This document shows, piece after piece, positions 11,517 to 22,301 of a DNA stretch of 64,000 nt; positions within the stretch are counted from its first letter, which is position 1, and the number at the start of each line of letters is the position of its first letter. The stretch is from the NCBI GenBank assembly GCA_031769625.1, contig JAUIMM010000211.1, positions 11,241,001 to 11,305,000 of the forward strand. Direction: 5' to 3'. The position numbers were made by a program, and so were the translations under genes. Below the pieces are notes generated by a model. That model ran no database searches. It was not told the DNA's origin and was given only the letters and a program-made list of their open reading frames with translations. Source of the DNA: Taudactylus pleione. Taxonomy: Eukaryota; Chordata; Amphibia; Anura; Myobatrachidae.

Positions 11517-11876
11517 CTTTATATAATGGTTTCGTCAGAAATCCTAACACCTGTCTATATAAGATCCCATTCACTTCCAATGGTTTTATTGTTAACAAAG
11601 CGAGTATCAAAATCCTTGGGCTAAGACCATCTGTTGCTATAACTGTCAGTCAATGGAAACCGATCCCCCCTATGTGTTTCTAAGATACTTACTGGAAAAT
11701 AAACATAGACAGTAATATATAATACCTTATTTAAAAAGGTTTACACCAAGACACCAGAGGGGGCAGCAGAGTGCACATTGTATAACCACAGCTGTCTAAT
11801 CAATCAACAAAATATAAAAATCAATATAAAACATTCATGATTACTAATGCTGGGCATACCCTATACCAGTGGTTCT

Positions 11877-12058
11877 CAAACTCTGTCCTCAAGACCCCAC
11901 AGAGGTCACATTTTCCAGGTCACCCAGCAGTTGCACAGGTGTATTCATTACTTACTGACACATCCACGGGTGGAGCTTATTATTTCACTTGTGATTCTGA
12001 GGAGACCTGGAAAATATGCACTGTTTGGGGTCCTGAGGACTGAGTTTGAGAGCCTGTG
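11877..12058. mobile_element. hAT-like MITE (CAGTGGTTCTCAAAC ends)
   Basis: Left end CAGTGGTTCTCAAACTCTG, right end GAGTTTGAGAGCCTGTG. The flanking 8-mers CCCTATAC (11869-11876) and CACTATAC (12059-12066) match at seven of eight bases. Confidence 0.82.
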
Positions 12059-12066
12059 CACTATAC

Positions 12067-12960
12067 AAATATCTGTCAGATATCTGTCCAATATGGCTGG
12101 TTGGAATGAAAACCTGGTAATGCTTGGGAGCAAATGACAGTCGATCATATGGCTTTAAACACTGGAAAACGTACAAAAAACTATTGTTCAAATTCGTGTG
12201 TTTTAACAAATTTGTCTGAACGACCATTTTTGTCTGTTTTTCAGTGTTAGTAAGCAAATGAACGATTGTCATTTGCTCCCATACATTACCAGGTTTTCAT
12301 TCCAACCAGCCAGATATCTGACAAATAATTCTATATAGTGTATACCCAGCATTAGTGTCAGTATCAGATGAATATCCCTAAAGCTGGGCATCCACGGTAC
12401 AATTTTCTGTCAGATATCTGGCTGGTTGTAATGAAAACCTGGTAAATGTATGGGAGCAAATGACAATCGTCCATTTGCTCACAAACACTGGAAAACAGAC
12501 AAAAATGGTTGTTCAGACAAACTGGTTAAAACACACGAATGTAACCAATTTATACAAATTTTGATGTCCTTTTTTCAGTTTTTAAAACCATATAGGACAG
12601 CACAGACGGTGTAATGGTTAGCGTTACTGCCTCACAGCAATGAGGTCATGGGTTCAATTCTCACCATGGTCCTAACTGTGTGGAGTTTGTATATTCTCCC
12701 TGTGCTTGCGTGGGTTACTTGTAGGTTAAATGGCCCCCAACAAGAATTAACATGTATGTGTGTGTAAGCTCCACTGGGGCAGGGACTGATCTGAATGGCC
12801 AAATATTCTCTCTGTAAAATCGCTGCGGAATATGTGTGCGCTATATAAATAACTGGTAATAATAATATGATCGACTGTCATTTGCTCCCATACATTACCA
12901 GGTTTTCATTCCGACCAGCCAGAGTGGACAGATATCTGACAGAAAATGTTATAGTGGATG
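12067..12960. repeat. Pair of related inverted-repeat MITEs
   Basis: Two adjacent copies each have complementary arms. In the first (about 12067-12345) the arm aaaacctggtaatg...gggagcaaatgac is answered by gtcatttgctcccatacatt and accaggttttcatt. The second (about 12385-12960) has the same arms, but its middle is split by a SINE at about 12597-12866. Tips read tctgtcagatatct. The second copy is therefore older than the SINE. Confidence 0.75.
12597..12866 (+). mobile_element. tRNA-derived SINE
   Basis: The head ggtgtaatggttagcgttac and gtcatgggttcaattctcac resemble RNA polymerase III A and B boxes. The body contains gtgtggagtttgtatattct and gctccactggggcagggact. The tail gcgctatataaataactggt leads into aataataat. 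It sits inside an older MITE. Two more copies lie at about 14876 and 44620. Confidence 0.85.
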
Positions 12961-13501
12961 GCTGTAATTGGCCTTTTGCATGGAGACAGAATTGCTGGAT
13001 ATTTAGAGGTGACCGTATACAGACATCTGGCTGATTTTTATTTTGTTTTTGCACCAAAGACAGGGCTGGCGCCACCCAGAAAGGGGCACCTGGGGGGCTA
13101 ACGGCACCAATCTCTGGAAGACCCGGCATTATTACATCCCCATAGAGAGCTGTGGGGACTGTCACTGCAGCTGATATTTTAATGATGTTCTAAATTGCAT
13201 CAATCTTCCAAAAACAGCTGTTTCCGGTGGATTAACAACAAGTTTGACTTGAGACGCACGGAGACTAGGGGGCCAAGTATGGGTGTGCAGTCGCCAGAAA
13301 TGGACGAGAATGTGACTGCAATGGGTGCGCTGTGGCAATGAAAATACAGTAAGCGCGCGGTGTGATTGTATACTGGCAAATCGAGACTAACACAGCTGTA
13401 GAAAAGCCTCAAACGCAGTCTCCTGAAGGGGGCCTATTTACTAGAAAAAAAATCCCTCAGGCACACTGCAAAAAGAAACAAAAAAGCAGCAAAAAGACTT
13501 G

Positions 13502-14035
13502 GGGGCCCATTTATCAAAGGGAATTTGAGGTAAATTCCCCTAAAACACCTGTTTTCGGGGGTTTACCTGAAATACTAAGTATCCCCCGTATGTATGAAGC
13601 CGGGACTGTAGCAGGTATCTCCGATACCTGCTGCGATCCCTCCATTGCCGCCGGCAGCCGCCTCCCCCATAGGTTTCTATGGGGGATACGATGCTGCCAA
13701 ATGTATCAATATCGGGAATGCAAAGCATTCCCGATATTGGCCCCAGCAGCTAGCGCCATCTGAAGATAGCGTTAGCTGCTGTAGCCTATGGGGACTTACC
13801 ACACCTCAGCTGGCGGAGGGATCTCCCAGATCCCTTCGCCGGCAATGGGCGCCGCTCATGTGCAGTCCGCGGGACTGCGCATGAGCAGCAGCCCCCAGCC
13901 ACATCGCAGGAACGGTCAGCCTGCATGTGCCGGATCATACATTCGGCCGCTATAATCGCATTTTGCAATGCGATCATGGGCGGTACTGCATGCCCTCATC
14001 GCATTGTAAAATGCGATCATTAATAAATGGGCCCC
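13502..14035. mobile_element. Hairpin-rich MITE, third family (GGGGCCCATTTAT ends)
   Basis: The ends GGGGCCCATTTATCAA and TTAATAAATGGGCCCC are inverted, with TTG on both sides (13499-13501 and 14036-14038), a 3-bp target duplication. Interior hairpins include a 14-bp perfect stem with a 3-nt loop (13708-13738), a 13-bp stem with one mismatch around gagggatctcccagatccct, a 14-bp stem with one mismatch around gcagtccgcgggactgc, and two 8-bp atcgcatt/aatgcgat stems near the right end. A truncated relative starts at 38305. Confidence 0.85.
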
Positions 14036-14250
14036 TTGAACACTACATGATCATAGAAATTCACAGATCTTTGTTGCATATATATGGTTAAGCGCCGAGC
14101 CTCGTTCCTACCACTGAGAGCCATGGATGGGACCAGCATTGGGAGTTTGTGCTGGTTCCTGTAGTGCTAGTTGGCGGTCTCATCAGTATTCGTATCATAA
14201 TCAATGAACACGGCAGAGTTTGCATATGACGTAAGCAAGAGATATGGCGG

Positions 14251-14445
14251 TTTATTCAGCAAATATTACAGTGACAATGTGCCCCAACATCACTTTGATC
14301 TCTCTGCCCCACCCTATAGGCTAGAAGTATGCTAGTGGTCCTATAAAAGAACATTGAATATTCCCTTTGTTTACTGATGAGACACCTACAATTTCCCCAA
14401 GACGTAGGTAGAGAAAGAACTACAGCTGCATCCAAGGCCTTTATT
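14251..14445 (-). terminator. TSPO: TSPO candidate poly(A) signals
   Basis: Read on the - strand, AATAAA occurs at 14440-14445 and 14251-14256, about 175 and 365 bp past the TSPO stop codon. Either could define the 3' end; which one is used cannot be decided from sequence. Confidence 0.45.
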
Positions 14446-14619
14446 ACACCATGTAGGACTGGACACACGATTAAGGCACCATAATTATTCCGGCGTCAGA
14501 ACATTGCCCGGGTTGTTGCACGTCACTAGTGTTCTGCTGGTTCATGGCAAATAAGATATAGGATTTAATGCACAAAATAGTAGGTTTGTATGTAAAAAAG
14601 TATAAAATGCGATTCTCGG

Positions 14620-17600
14620 TCACTCCGATTTGTCTTTATTGTCTCTCCAGATGACATAGGACAGGGTGGAGGCTAGCGACAGCCAGGCCATGTAAGGAAC
14701 CATAAGGTAGGCTGCCGTCTTGCTGATCGGATACCAGGATATAGCGGTCAGTGCCACTGTCCCGGTGAGGGCGACGATTTCAACAAATGCCTGGAAATAG
14801 AGAGGAAAGAAGAAAGCCTTTAGTCATGGTCCATAATACTACATTGTGGGTAATGGCCTCAAGCTACACAACAGGCAGCACAGTTGCGTAGTGGTTAGCA
14901 TTACTGTCTCAAGGCCCTATCCGTGTGAAGTTTGTACGGTCTCCCAGTGTTTACATGGGCTTCCTCCGGACACTCCAAATACATACTGGTAGCTTACTTA
15001 ATTTATTTATTTTTTACATTTTTGGCATAAGGTAAATAAAATGAACCCTAGTATACATGCGGTAGGAAATATAGATTGTAAGCGCCATTGGAGCAGAGAA
15101 TTACTAAATCTTTGTAAAGGGCTGTGTAATGTACGCTATAAGCAATGACCTATAGAGAGTTAGACACTGTAAACCACATTGTCAACATGTAAGCCCACTT
15201 CATGGCCCATGGAAACACCTCAGGAGATCCCATCTGTGTCTAGCACTACAGGATAAAGGCCACAGCTGGAACAGCTCATGTTGGAAACAGTAAAACCTAA
15301 CTTAAAATATGCATCTAATACTTTAGGGTATACACCCGGAAAGTCCAGGGGACTCAAGAATATTTGAAGAGTCTCAAAGACTCCAGGAAGAGCAGAACAC
15401 CCTCCTGCATTCCACCTAGGGATGATGGCCTTCGATGGCACAGAGCCCTGCAATTTTTTTTATTTATTTTTTTCCCCTCCTGGTGCCAGACACTGAGTCC
15501 AACTCCTCCCCTTCAGTGCAACCCTGCCCCCCACCTCCGATTGTCCCACTGCCAAATAGAACAGGAATGATCATAGGTGGATGGTACCATCGTTCGTTCC
15601 ATACCATCAATGTTAACAAATGGTATCATCGATGGTCATCCCAAATGGCGCCTACTTCCTAGTGCAGAGGTTGCCAAACCTGGTCCTCAAGACATCCTAA
15701 TAGTCCAGGTTTTAAAGGATATCAGTGCTTGATCAAAGGTGATTAATTAGTACCTCAGTCAGTCAATTTGATTTAACCACCTGTGTTCAACCATGGCTAT
15801 CTCTGAAACCTGGACTGTCTTGAGGACCGTGTTTGGGAACCTCTGTCCTAGTGGAAAGGAGCAAGACAGTAATGTTGCAATTTTTAGAGTGTCGCAACAT
15901 CCTGGGCCACCGCTCTTCAAACCGCTCTTCCCCTACCTCCACGTTTCCCAGAGGGGAAGATTTGAAAGTTAACAAATATGGTTTAGAGTAACCCTCTACA
16001 TCAGAGGTTCCCAAACGCGGTCCTCACGGCACCCCAACAGTTCAGGTTTTAGCGATATCCATGGTTCAGGTGTTAAATCAAATTGACTGAGGTACTAATT
16101 AAGTCACCTGTGATCAGCCATGATATCCTTAAAACATGAACTGTTGGGGAGCAATGAGGACTGCATTTGGGAACCTCTGCTCTATATTCATTTAAATTTT
16201 CCAGCTCTAAATACTACTGGATTTAGCAAAATTTAGATCTGAAATTATTCATAAGTGAGGGGACATCAGGACTGTTGTTATTGCATGTAACACTTGAAGA
16301 TTTTTATTAAATCGATTGAGGTTATATAACATATTTTCCTGCTGAAGTGCAACTGCTAGGTGTAAACCCATTAAAAGTAAACGGACAACACAGAAGCTGC
16401 AACACCTCTGGGGTGAATGAAAAATATATAAAAAAAAAAAAAACAAAGCAAAGCTTTTCACAGTAATAAAAAAAAGCTGTGTGCACCTTATACTCTCCAC
16501 CGCTGATTCTAATATTCTTGCCCATAAAAAAAAAAAAAAAATATTTGAATAAAACTAAAAATGGGTGAAGGTAGGTGCACTTACAGGAGTAATCTGTACT
16601 CCACAAGGAAGCCCCTGATCTGACACCTCCTCCCATCAGAGGATGAAAACCTTTCCACCCCCACCGACGTCACCTTGGCCCGTAAACCCATGCACTCCCA
16701 TCTAGAAATGGGCCCATTTTCAGAAAAGTAGGTGCATGTTGCACAAAGGCATTTTACTGCAGGTTTGCACTTTTGTGAATGAGCCCCATGAGGTGTAGCT
16801 GGTGTCGGATTTCTTGATCAAATTTAAGGCTCGCATATTACTCGAGAAGCGATATTGACTGGTAAATCTGCAGACCATGGGTGTTTAAGAGCCACCTCCT
16901 GCCTCCTCCCAAGTACCAAATGCTATATAATAATTATGAGAGGATATCTAGAAGCTAGCCATTTGCCCAGTGTACGCTGAATAATCAACGACAAGCCCAG
17001 AAGAGCAGACAGGTTACAGGAGAGTGGGGAGGGGGTCGTGGAGTAATCATTCTCCCATCTAGTTGAGATACCTTCCAATTGGGTCCACCTAATGGTGCAA
17101 AAGAAAACATGGCTTCACTTACCCAACCAAGTTTGTGGGCGCCGAAGAAAATTGGCGTCCAGGCCCAGTTGAGCGCCAGCTGCCCTGCGTACAGCCCCAG
17201 AGGTACTACTGCATCTTCATTGAATCCACCCAACTCTTTATACACCAAGTATGAACCGTACCTAACAACGAGAACACAAGCAGCATTGTACTACAAAGGT
17301 CATCAATAAAACATTCAAACACACAATAAGGCAAAAGTCCTCAGGACACTTACACCCAACATAGTAGAAAATGGAAAGCAACGTATAATTTGTCGCCTTT
17401 TTCGGTGCACCGTTTTGCACCAATGCACCCCGATTACTGTGTATTAACCTAAACAATGGAGACACCTATAGGACTTGGAATTTCGATAGTCAATGTGACA
17501 AACAGTGTCGCCATTAATCAACATAAACCAGGGATACTCATTTTTAAGGGTTGAGTATGTTTTGTCGACATGGCCGTAATGCTTAGGTAGTTAACATTTA

Positions 17601-18323
17601 TCAAGTCAACACTTATGAGATGTCGGCATGATTAGAACGTCAACAAAATTGTGTCCGGCGGCCTCACTTAACTGGTAGCTGCTCTGGTGATGCATCGATG
17701 TCTTCTAGTGGCCAGTACCCCTTTATCCCTAATCCTCTCATCCTGCAGCCTAACCCTAATGTCGGCATTCTCCAGAAATGTTGACATGTTCACATACTGA
17801 CATTGTCAGCATGTCAAAATTCTGCAGATGTTGACATAACTGTAGCTGTCAACCTAGCGGTGTCGACGTTTTTGGCTGTCTCCATTGTAGCTACATAACT
17901 TACGTGCCTTGCAGCTATACGACAAGGCAGTACCTGCCTGGGTACTTTTATTTTTTTTTTAAATCGACAACAGCATGAAAAGCAGCAGCTAACATACAGT
18001 ACATCATTGTGTTAGTCTAACACAGGACTTCCCCTTTTCTCAGACAGATGTAGTGCGGATGTGGGGCCCTTACTTTGTGGATTAATTTATCCTTTAAATA
18101 AAATTTCTGGATTGCAAATTCACTGTTCTTATTTTACATACCCCATGGACGTATATAGGGTTGTCCACATGGGCGCGAACATCCAGTTAGGGGGGCGCCA
18201 CGATGGCTTCTGCAAAGTTGTGTACCAAGTTTTGACTTCCCTCCGAGTAATGAGTCCACCCAATAGACCACCCACGTGGGGCAGGAGCGTCAGGCCGACA
18301 GCAGGGACCCAGGAAAAAGGCAT
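14620..18323 (-). CDS. TSPO: Translocator protein (TSPO), complete coding region in three exons
   Basis: The coding exons, read on the - strand, are 18323-18142, 17261-17123 and 14790-14620 (stop TGA at 14622-14620). They join in phase (2+1, then 0) to give 163 residues; human TSPO has 169. Conserved features are the start [21 protein letters not shown] (tryptophan-rich loop), [15 protein letters not shown], the long [20 protein letters not shown] helix, and a C-terminal cholesterol-recognition (CRAC) type segment [13 protein letters not shown] is a five-helix outer mitochondrial membrane protein that binds cholesterol, porphyrins and benzodiazepine-site ligands. The start codon lies 8 bases after an acceptor (ctctccccag), so transcription must begin in an upstream non-coding exon, as in mammals. 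It is head-to-head with MCAT. No damage is seen. Confidence 0.97.
14876..15150 (+). mobile_element. tRNA-derived SINE, diverged copy
   Basis: It matches the 12597 copy in gcgtagtggttagcattact, gtgaagtttgtacggtctcc, cttcctccggacactccaaa and agattgtaagcgccattgg. The B-box region is deleted. It lies in the last TSPO intron. Confidence 0.75.
15665..15845. mobile_element. hAT-like MITE with exact 8-bp target duplication
   Basis: The inverted ends are CAGAGGTTGCCAAACC and GTTTGGGAACCTCTG, flanked by TCCTAGTG at 15657-15664 and 15846-15853. It lies in the last TSPO intron. Confidence 0.88.
16002..16179. mobile_element. hAT-like MITE
   Basis: The ends are CAGAGGTTCCCAAACGC and GCATTTGGGAACCTCTG. 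The flanks CTCTACAT (15994-16001) and CTCTATAT (16180-16187) match at seven of eight. It is the same family as the 15665 copy, 160 bp away. Confidence 0.85.
17525..17885. repeat. Degenerate repeat rich in gtcgaca/tgtcgac words
   Basis: Scattered complementary words (tgtcgacatgg, gatgtcggcat, ttgacatgtt, gcatgtcaa, gtgtcgacgtt) suggest an old inverted-repeat element. A similar stretch (ctatcgacattgtgagtgtc) occurs near 37405-37580. The borders are not clear. Confidence 0.35.
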
Positions 18324-18427
18324 CGTAATGCTGGGGAGAGGAGGACAGTGTGAATTTATACATTGTAGGGTTATAACTTAAATCCTCCACTATCGATAGA
18401 TATACCTCTCTCATTCCTGAGACACTG

Positions 18428-18893
18428 GGCCCGATTAAGAGATGTGCGCCAATGCCGTCACAGCTGTAAATGTGTAGGCAGCGGCTAGGCAAAAATATGC
18501 AAATGGCGCCGTCCGCAGGATTTTTATTGAGACGCCCACCGGCAGCTTCCGAGATCTAAACGACCGCGTACAAAGACGCAGCTTGGTCGATTACGAGATT
18601 TCTGAGTAACCCTATAGCCGTACAGAATGGCCGCCGGGGCTGAGATGCCGGAGTCATTTTCACTGCGTACAAGATCGCAGTCGCACAATCTGAGACAAGC
18701 TCCAAAAAATGGTCGCGACATGGCTGCGTTTCAGTCGCCTCCACAACCCCTGTTGCGCCCATAAATGATCCTTTCCTGTCACTTTGCAAATAAAATACTC
18801 ACTAGAGTGACGATTGGGATGAAAACTGATGAATGCGCAAACATATGATAATCGCTTTACATCGGCATTGCGCCAATCTGTGAAATCAGGCCC
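18428..18893. mobile_element. Old GGGCCCGATT-ended element
   Basis: It starts GGGCCCGATTAAG and ends GAAATCAGGCCC, an imperfect inverted pair like the ends of the 540-bp hairpin family (GGGCCTGATTCAG). The interior has scattered complementary words such as ccgcgtacaaagacgcag and ctgcgtacaagatcgcag, but no long perfect stems. It may be a decayed cousin. Confidence 0.5.
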
Positions 18894-20437
18894 ACACTAC
18901 AGCTACAAGTTAATTTAATCTCTGAGGTAACGCACTTTAATGAACCATCACTTACCATACAAGTTTCTATATTGTAGGGTCTATGGCCCAAAAATTACCC
19001 GTGATAACAATCTCCATGACCCGTGATAACAATCTCCATGAAATAGGATATTAATTGGCCATATCCATAAACACAAAGTTAACGCAGATAAGTCCTATCA
19101 GTCCACGAGCGCAGTCTCCTTCCCAAGACACTAACGCAGCCGAATGAAGCCGGGTACATGTGGCCAAGCTGGACATTAATATGGCCACCATTCACTGTTG
19201 ATGTGTGGCAGGTTTAGCCCACGTGTGGCCAGTTTATGCCTCAGCGGGGGAGATGCATCAATCGCTGGACAGAAATAAAATGGAGAAGAAACCAATCAGC
19301 AACTGTCTTTCATTGGTTGCTCTGGGCAACTTCACTTTACGTTTCTCCCAGGCTTGATGCATCCCACCCAGAATCTTGTAACCTTTTGAGGGGATTCTAG
19401 AAGCTCTTGATAATCTGGTAGTTGGGTAAATATTATTGATATGCATGCTATCAAATGCACTGCAAATAACGTTACCACAGAAATCTACCCTCAACACTTT
19501 GCCGTTAACATGCCAACGTGTCAGGGAATACTATTGTAAAGGAATTCTTTAACATACACACAGTGGAGGCAGCCATTTTGTAAGAAAATTTTCATGACAA
19601 CGCAGCTCATCAACTCACTATAGGCATGAGACATTGCCAGATACTAACATGTAAAAGCTACCATTAGGTGCATATAACATATGTTCTGTAACCCATAGCA
19701 GTCAATCAGACATTTGCATTATTTAGTCTGCCTTGTACTAGACTTATCAAAGCCAACACCTGATTGGTTGCTAGCAGTTACACCACACATATAGTACGTG
19801 TAGCATATTATTAGATAAGCGTATTGTCTGGCTGGATTCTATACTAACAAGCCATGGGGTGTAGACACAAGTCAGCTCTTTTTATATTTTATATTTATCT
19901 TGTTTTAACAGCTGCACGTTGGGTGCTGGGTAATTTTGCCATTTTGTAAATACTGATAATGAATTCCTATACCCCTTATCTCAATGCAACACACGGGAAT
20001 ATATTTTTAATTATACTTCAGTACCGCCAGCCCCGACCAGGTCAAATGCGAATATCACTTGTTACGGAACAGTCATATTAAAAGACAAAAAAAAAAAAAA
20101 AAAAAGCTCATACAAAGGTTTCTGTACACACTGCAATACAGTTAATTCAAATGTAATAATAAAATAAATAATATTCAAAACACATCACCTGGTATTGTAC
20201 AGATAAGACACAAAATGCCGATTTATAAAATAACCTTTGTGTAATATTAAGCAAAATGTTACGTTTTACAACCCTTTGTATTAGTATAATATAGGAATAT
20301 TCAAATCAAAAGAAACGCACATGAGAGGTGAGGGTGCGAAATTATTGACTAAGTGCGATATTAGCAGTAATGTTTTCCAGAATGGTTACGTCAATATTAG
20401 TGTTCATGTCTGCCATTATATAATTCTCAGCATGTTA

Positions 20438-21079
20438 CAGGTTGAGTCTCCCATATCCAAATATCCCGAAATACGGAATAATTTTGGCATGACTGAGATT
20501 ATGAAACCTTTGATTTTTGATGGTTAAATGTACACAAACTTTGTCTAAGGGACAAATTATTAAAATTATTGTATAAAATTACCTGCAGGCTGTGTGTACA
20601 AGGTGTATATAACACATAAATGCATTCTGTGTGTATAGTGGGTTCCCATCCCCAAGATATTTCATTATGATATGCAATTATTCCAAAATACATGCAGCAG
20701 CAGCGTGAGGCAGACAGCTGGAGAGATCCCGGCAGCGGCAGCCCGACAGCGCTGGAAATCCCGATCGTCCCTAGGTAAGTACTTACTAACCTAACCCCCC
20801 CTAACCCTCACATCCCCCCCCTGTGCCTAAACCTAAGTCCGTCCCCCCCCCCCCCTGCAGCTGTCCGCTCGCGGCGCCCTTCGATGGGGATGCCGGGCGC
20901 CGGTCTCCCAGCGTCGGAAAAAAGACAGGCGTCTAGATTTAGACGCCTGTCATTTAACCCTCGCCGGGATAAAGCAGACGGGAAGCCGGCTGTCGGGCTT
21001 ACATCAGCTGGCTTCCCGATGGCATCCCATCCAAAGTACCTCTGGTCCCAAGCATTTTGGATATGGGAGGCTCAACCTG
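20438..21079. mobile_element. Tigger/pogo-like non-autonomous DNA transposon with internal insertion
   Basis: The inverted ends are CAGGTTGAGTCTCCCATATC and GATATGGGAGGCTCAACCTG, with TA on both sides. From memory the ends and body (aaatacggaataattttgg, ccccaagatatttcatta) resemble mammalian Tigger-type repeats. A G/C-rich block from about 20690 to 21010 (aacctaacccccctaaccct and an inverted pair around aagacaggcgtctagatttagacgcctgtc) looks like a later insertion. Confidence 0.75.
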
Positions 21080-21838
21080 TACTATGATTCTCCACAATAA
21101 CAAGCCACTCAGCGTCCCTCTGTGTTGTGTAAGCTGGGCAGTGGTTAGAGGGCGTGGAAGCCTCTCTCACTGCAACAGGCAGTTACTAAATCTACATGAA
21201 AAGGATACAGACTGCACAAACTTACTGAAATATACACATTAGGAGGGCTCAAACAGGTCCTGATTTTTCAAGGACAGACCCTTTTTTTTTTTTTTTGTTC
21301 CACCCAAACTCACAATACTTATTTTGCCACTTTTTGAACTCCTAATGAAGCCCAAGTAAGTTAACAGGACAAGAGGGAATAGGCAATTGTACCTAATCAG
21401 TCACATAAAAGGATTTTTACAGTATGGATATTATTAGAACATAAGTAACAGGAGTAGAGACCTTAATTTACAGGAGTTGCCGTTTTTAGCATATGAAAAA
21501 TTAGCAAAAAGTTGTGTTTCTAATGGTTTTACTTTTTCTTTTTTTTTTAAAGACAAAAAATACAAATAAAATAAATGCATTACTGACAAGCCTATAGCAG
21601 GGTGCATCCATAGGAATTTCTATATTATTTATTACAGTACAGACTGTCTATGGTCTACTCTAGAAGCAGGCAACTTCTGACTCTCCAGCTGTTGGGGAAC
21701 TACAAGTCCCAGCATGCCATGTGACAACATAGTCAAGCCTCTTGCACACACACCAGTATGCAATGATAATAATCCTCCCTGAGGGTATGATGCACAGTGA
21801 TCCTAGAATGGTAGGGATTACTAGAGCCCAGCACTCAC

Positions 21839-21900
21839 CTTGGCTGTTCTGCTGTCCTCTCAAATGTCAGTATTGTAATAATCAGTAGTAATATAGTAAG
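21839..21900 (-). other. TSPO: Probable TSPO non-coding exon 1
   Basis: On the - strand, CAGCCAAG ends at 21839 and is followed by GTGAGTGCT, a strong splice donor. The coding exon starts with an acceptor and only 8 bases of leader, so an upstream untranslated exon is required, and this is the best candidate. The 5' border is not defined; a GC box lies about 50 bp upstream. Confidence 0.6.
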
Positions 21901-22301
21901 CACTCAGGCTCTGCTGCTTTTCAGGCACTGACCATGTGACTAGGCAAGGGGGCGGAGTCTCCAGCAAGTGGGCAGATGATCTCAGCTGCCATCTTTATTC
22001 AGGGCAAAAAAAAAAACCACGATTTTTATTTTTATTTTTTTAGTTAAAACACATTTATCTTACACTTAAAACAAATCATATTATGAAATGGCTTTCCTTG
22101 AACGTATGAAGTGACTGCGTATATTCCCCCGGAACCTTTGTGCTGGAGCTGATGTTTCCCGGCGGAAGGAACTGGCAAGGCACACCCGGAAGTTGGCTGT
22201 AGAGGGCAGACTGAGAGTCCTCCATGTGTTTTTCAGAACAGAAGCCGGTGCTGCTGCTTGTATAGTCTGCATAGGTAGAGATAGCGGGTGGTGCAGCAGG
22301 G
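21840..22301. promoter_or_regulatory. Divergent TSPO/MCAT promoter region
   Basis: TSPO (-) and MCAT (+) start about 450 bp apart. The interval has a GC box GGGGGCGGAG (21948-21957), an E-box-like CATGTGAC near 21933, and an ETS/GABP-type site CCGGAAGT (22186-22193). No TATA box is evident. ETS sites are common upstream of nuclear genes for mitochondrial proteins, which suits MCAT. Confidence 0.6.

Larger units (their letters stand above)
7972..14235. other. TTLL12-TSPO intergenic region, repeat-filled
   Basis: The two genes converge here, both transcribing towards this interval. It contains a 1.15 kb minisatellite, a hairpin-type element (10068-10352), five hAT-like MITEs (10681-12058), a paired inverted-repeat MITE with a nested SINE (about 12060-12960), and a second hairpin-rich element (13502-14035). 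A palindrome-like repeat with the motif ccaaccagtcggctcctaat lies near 8273-8392. No additional gene was recognised. Confidence 0.75.
18331..21838. other. TSPO: TSPO first intron
   Basis: This 3.5 kb intron would lie between the proposed non-coding exon 1 and the coding exon. It contains a hairpin-type element (18428-18893), a short inverted repeat with tgatgcatc-type tips (about 19253-19366), and a Tigger-like element with an insert (20438-21079). No coding exon was found. Confidence 0.6.

Noticed and set aside
12640..12670. Functional tRNA gene
   Set aside because: Only A/B-box-like words remain at the head of a SINE; no cloverleaf can be completed.
13362..13763. 133-codon + strand open frame
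   Set aside because: It crosses the left border of a MITE, and codons do not resemble any domain.
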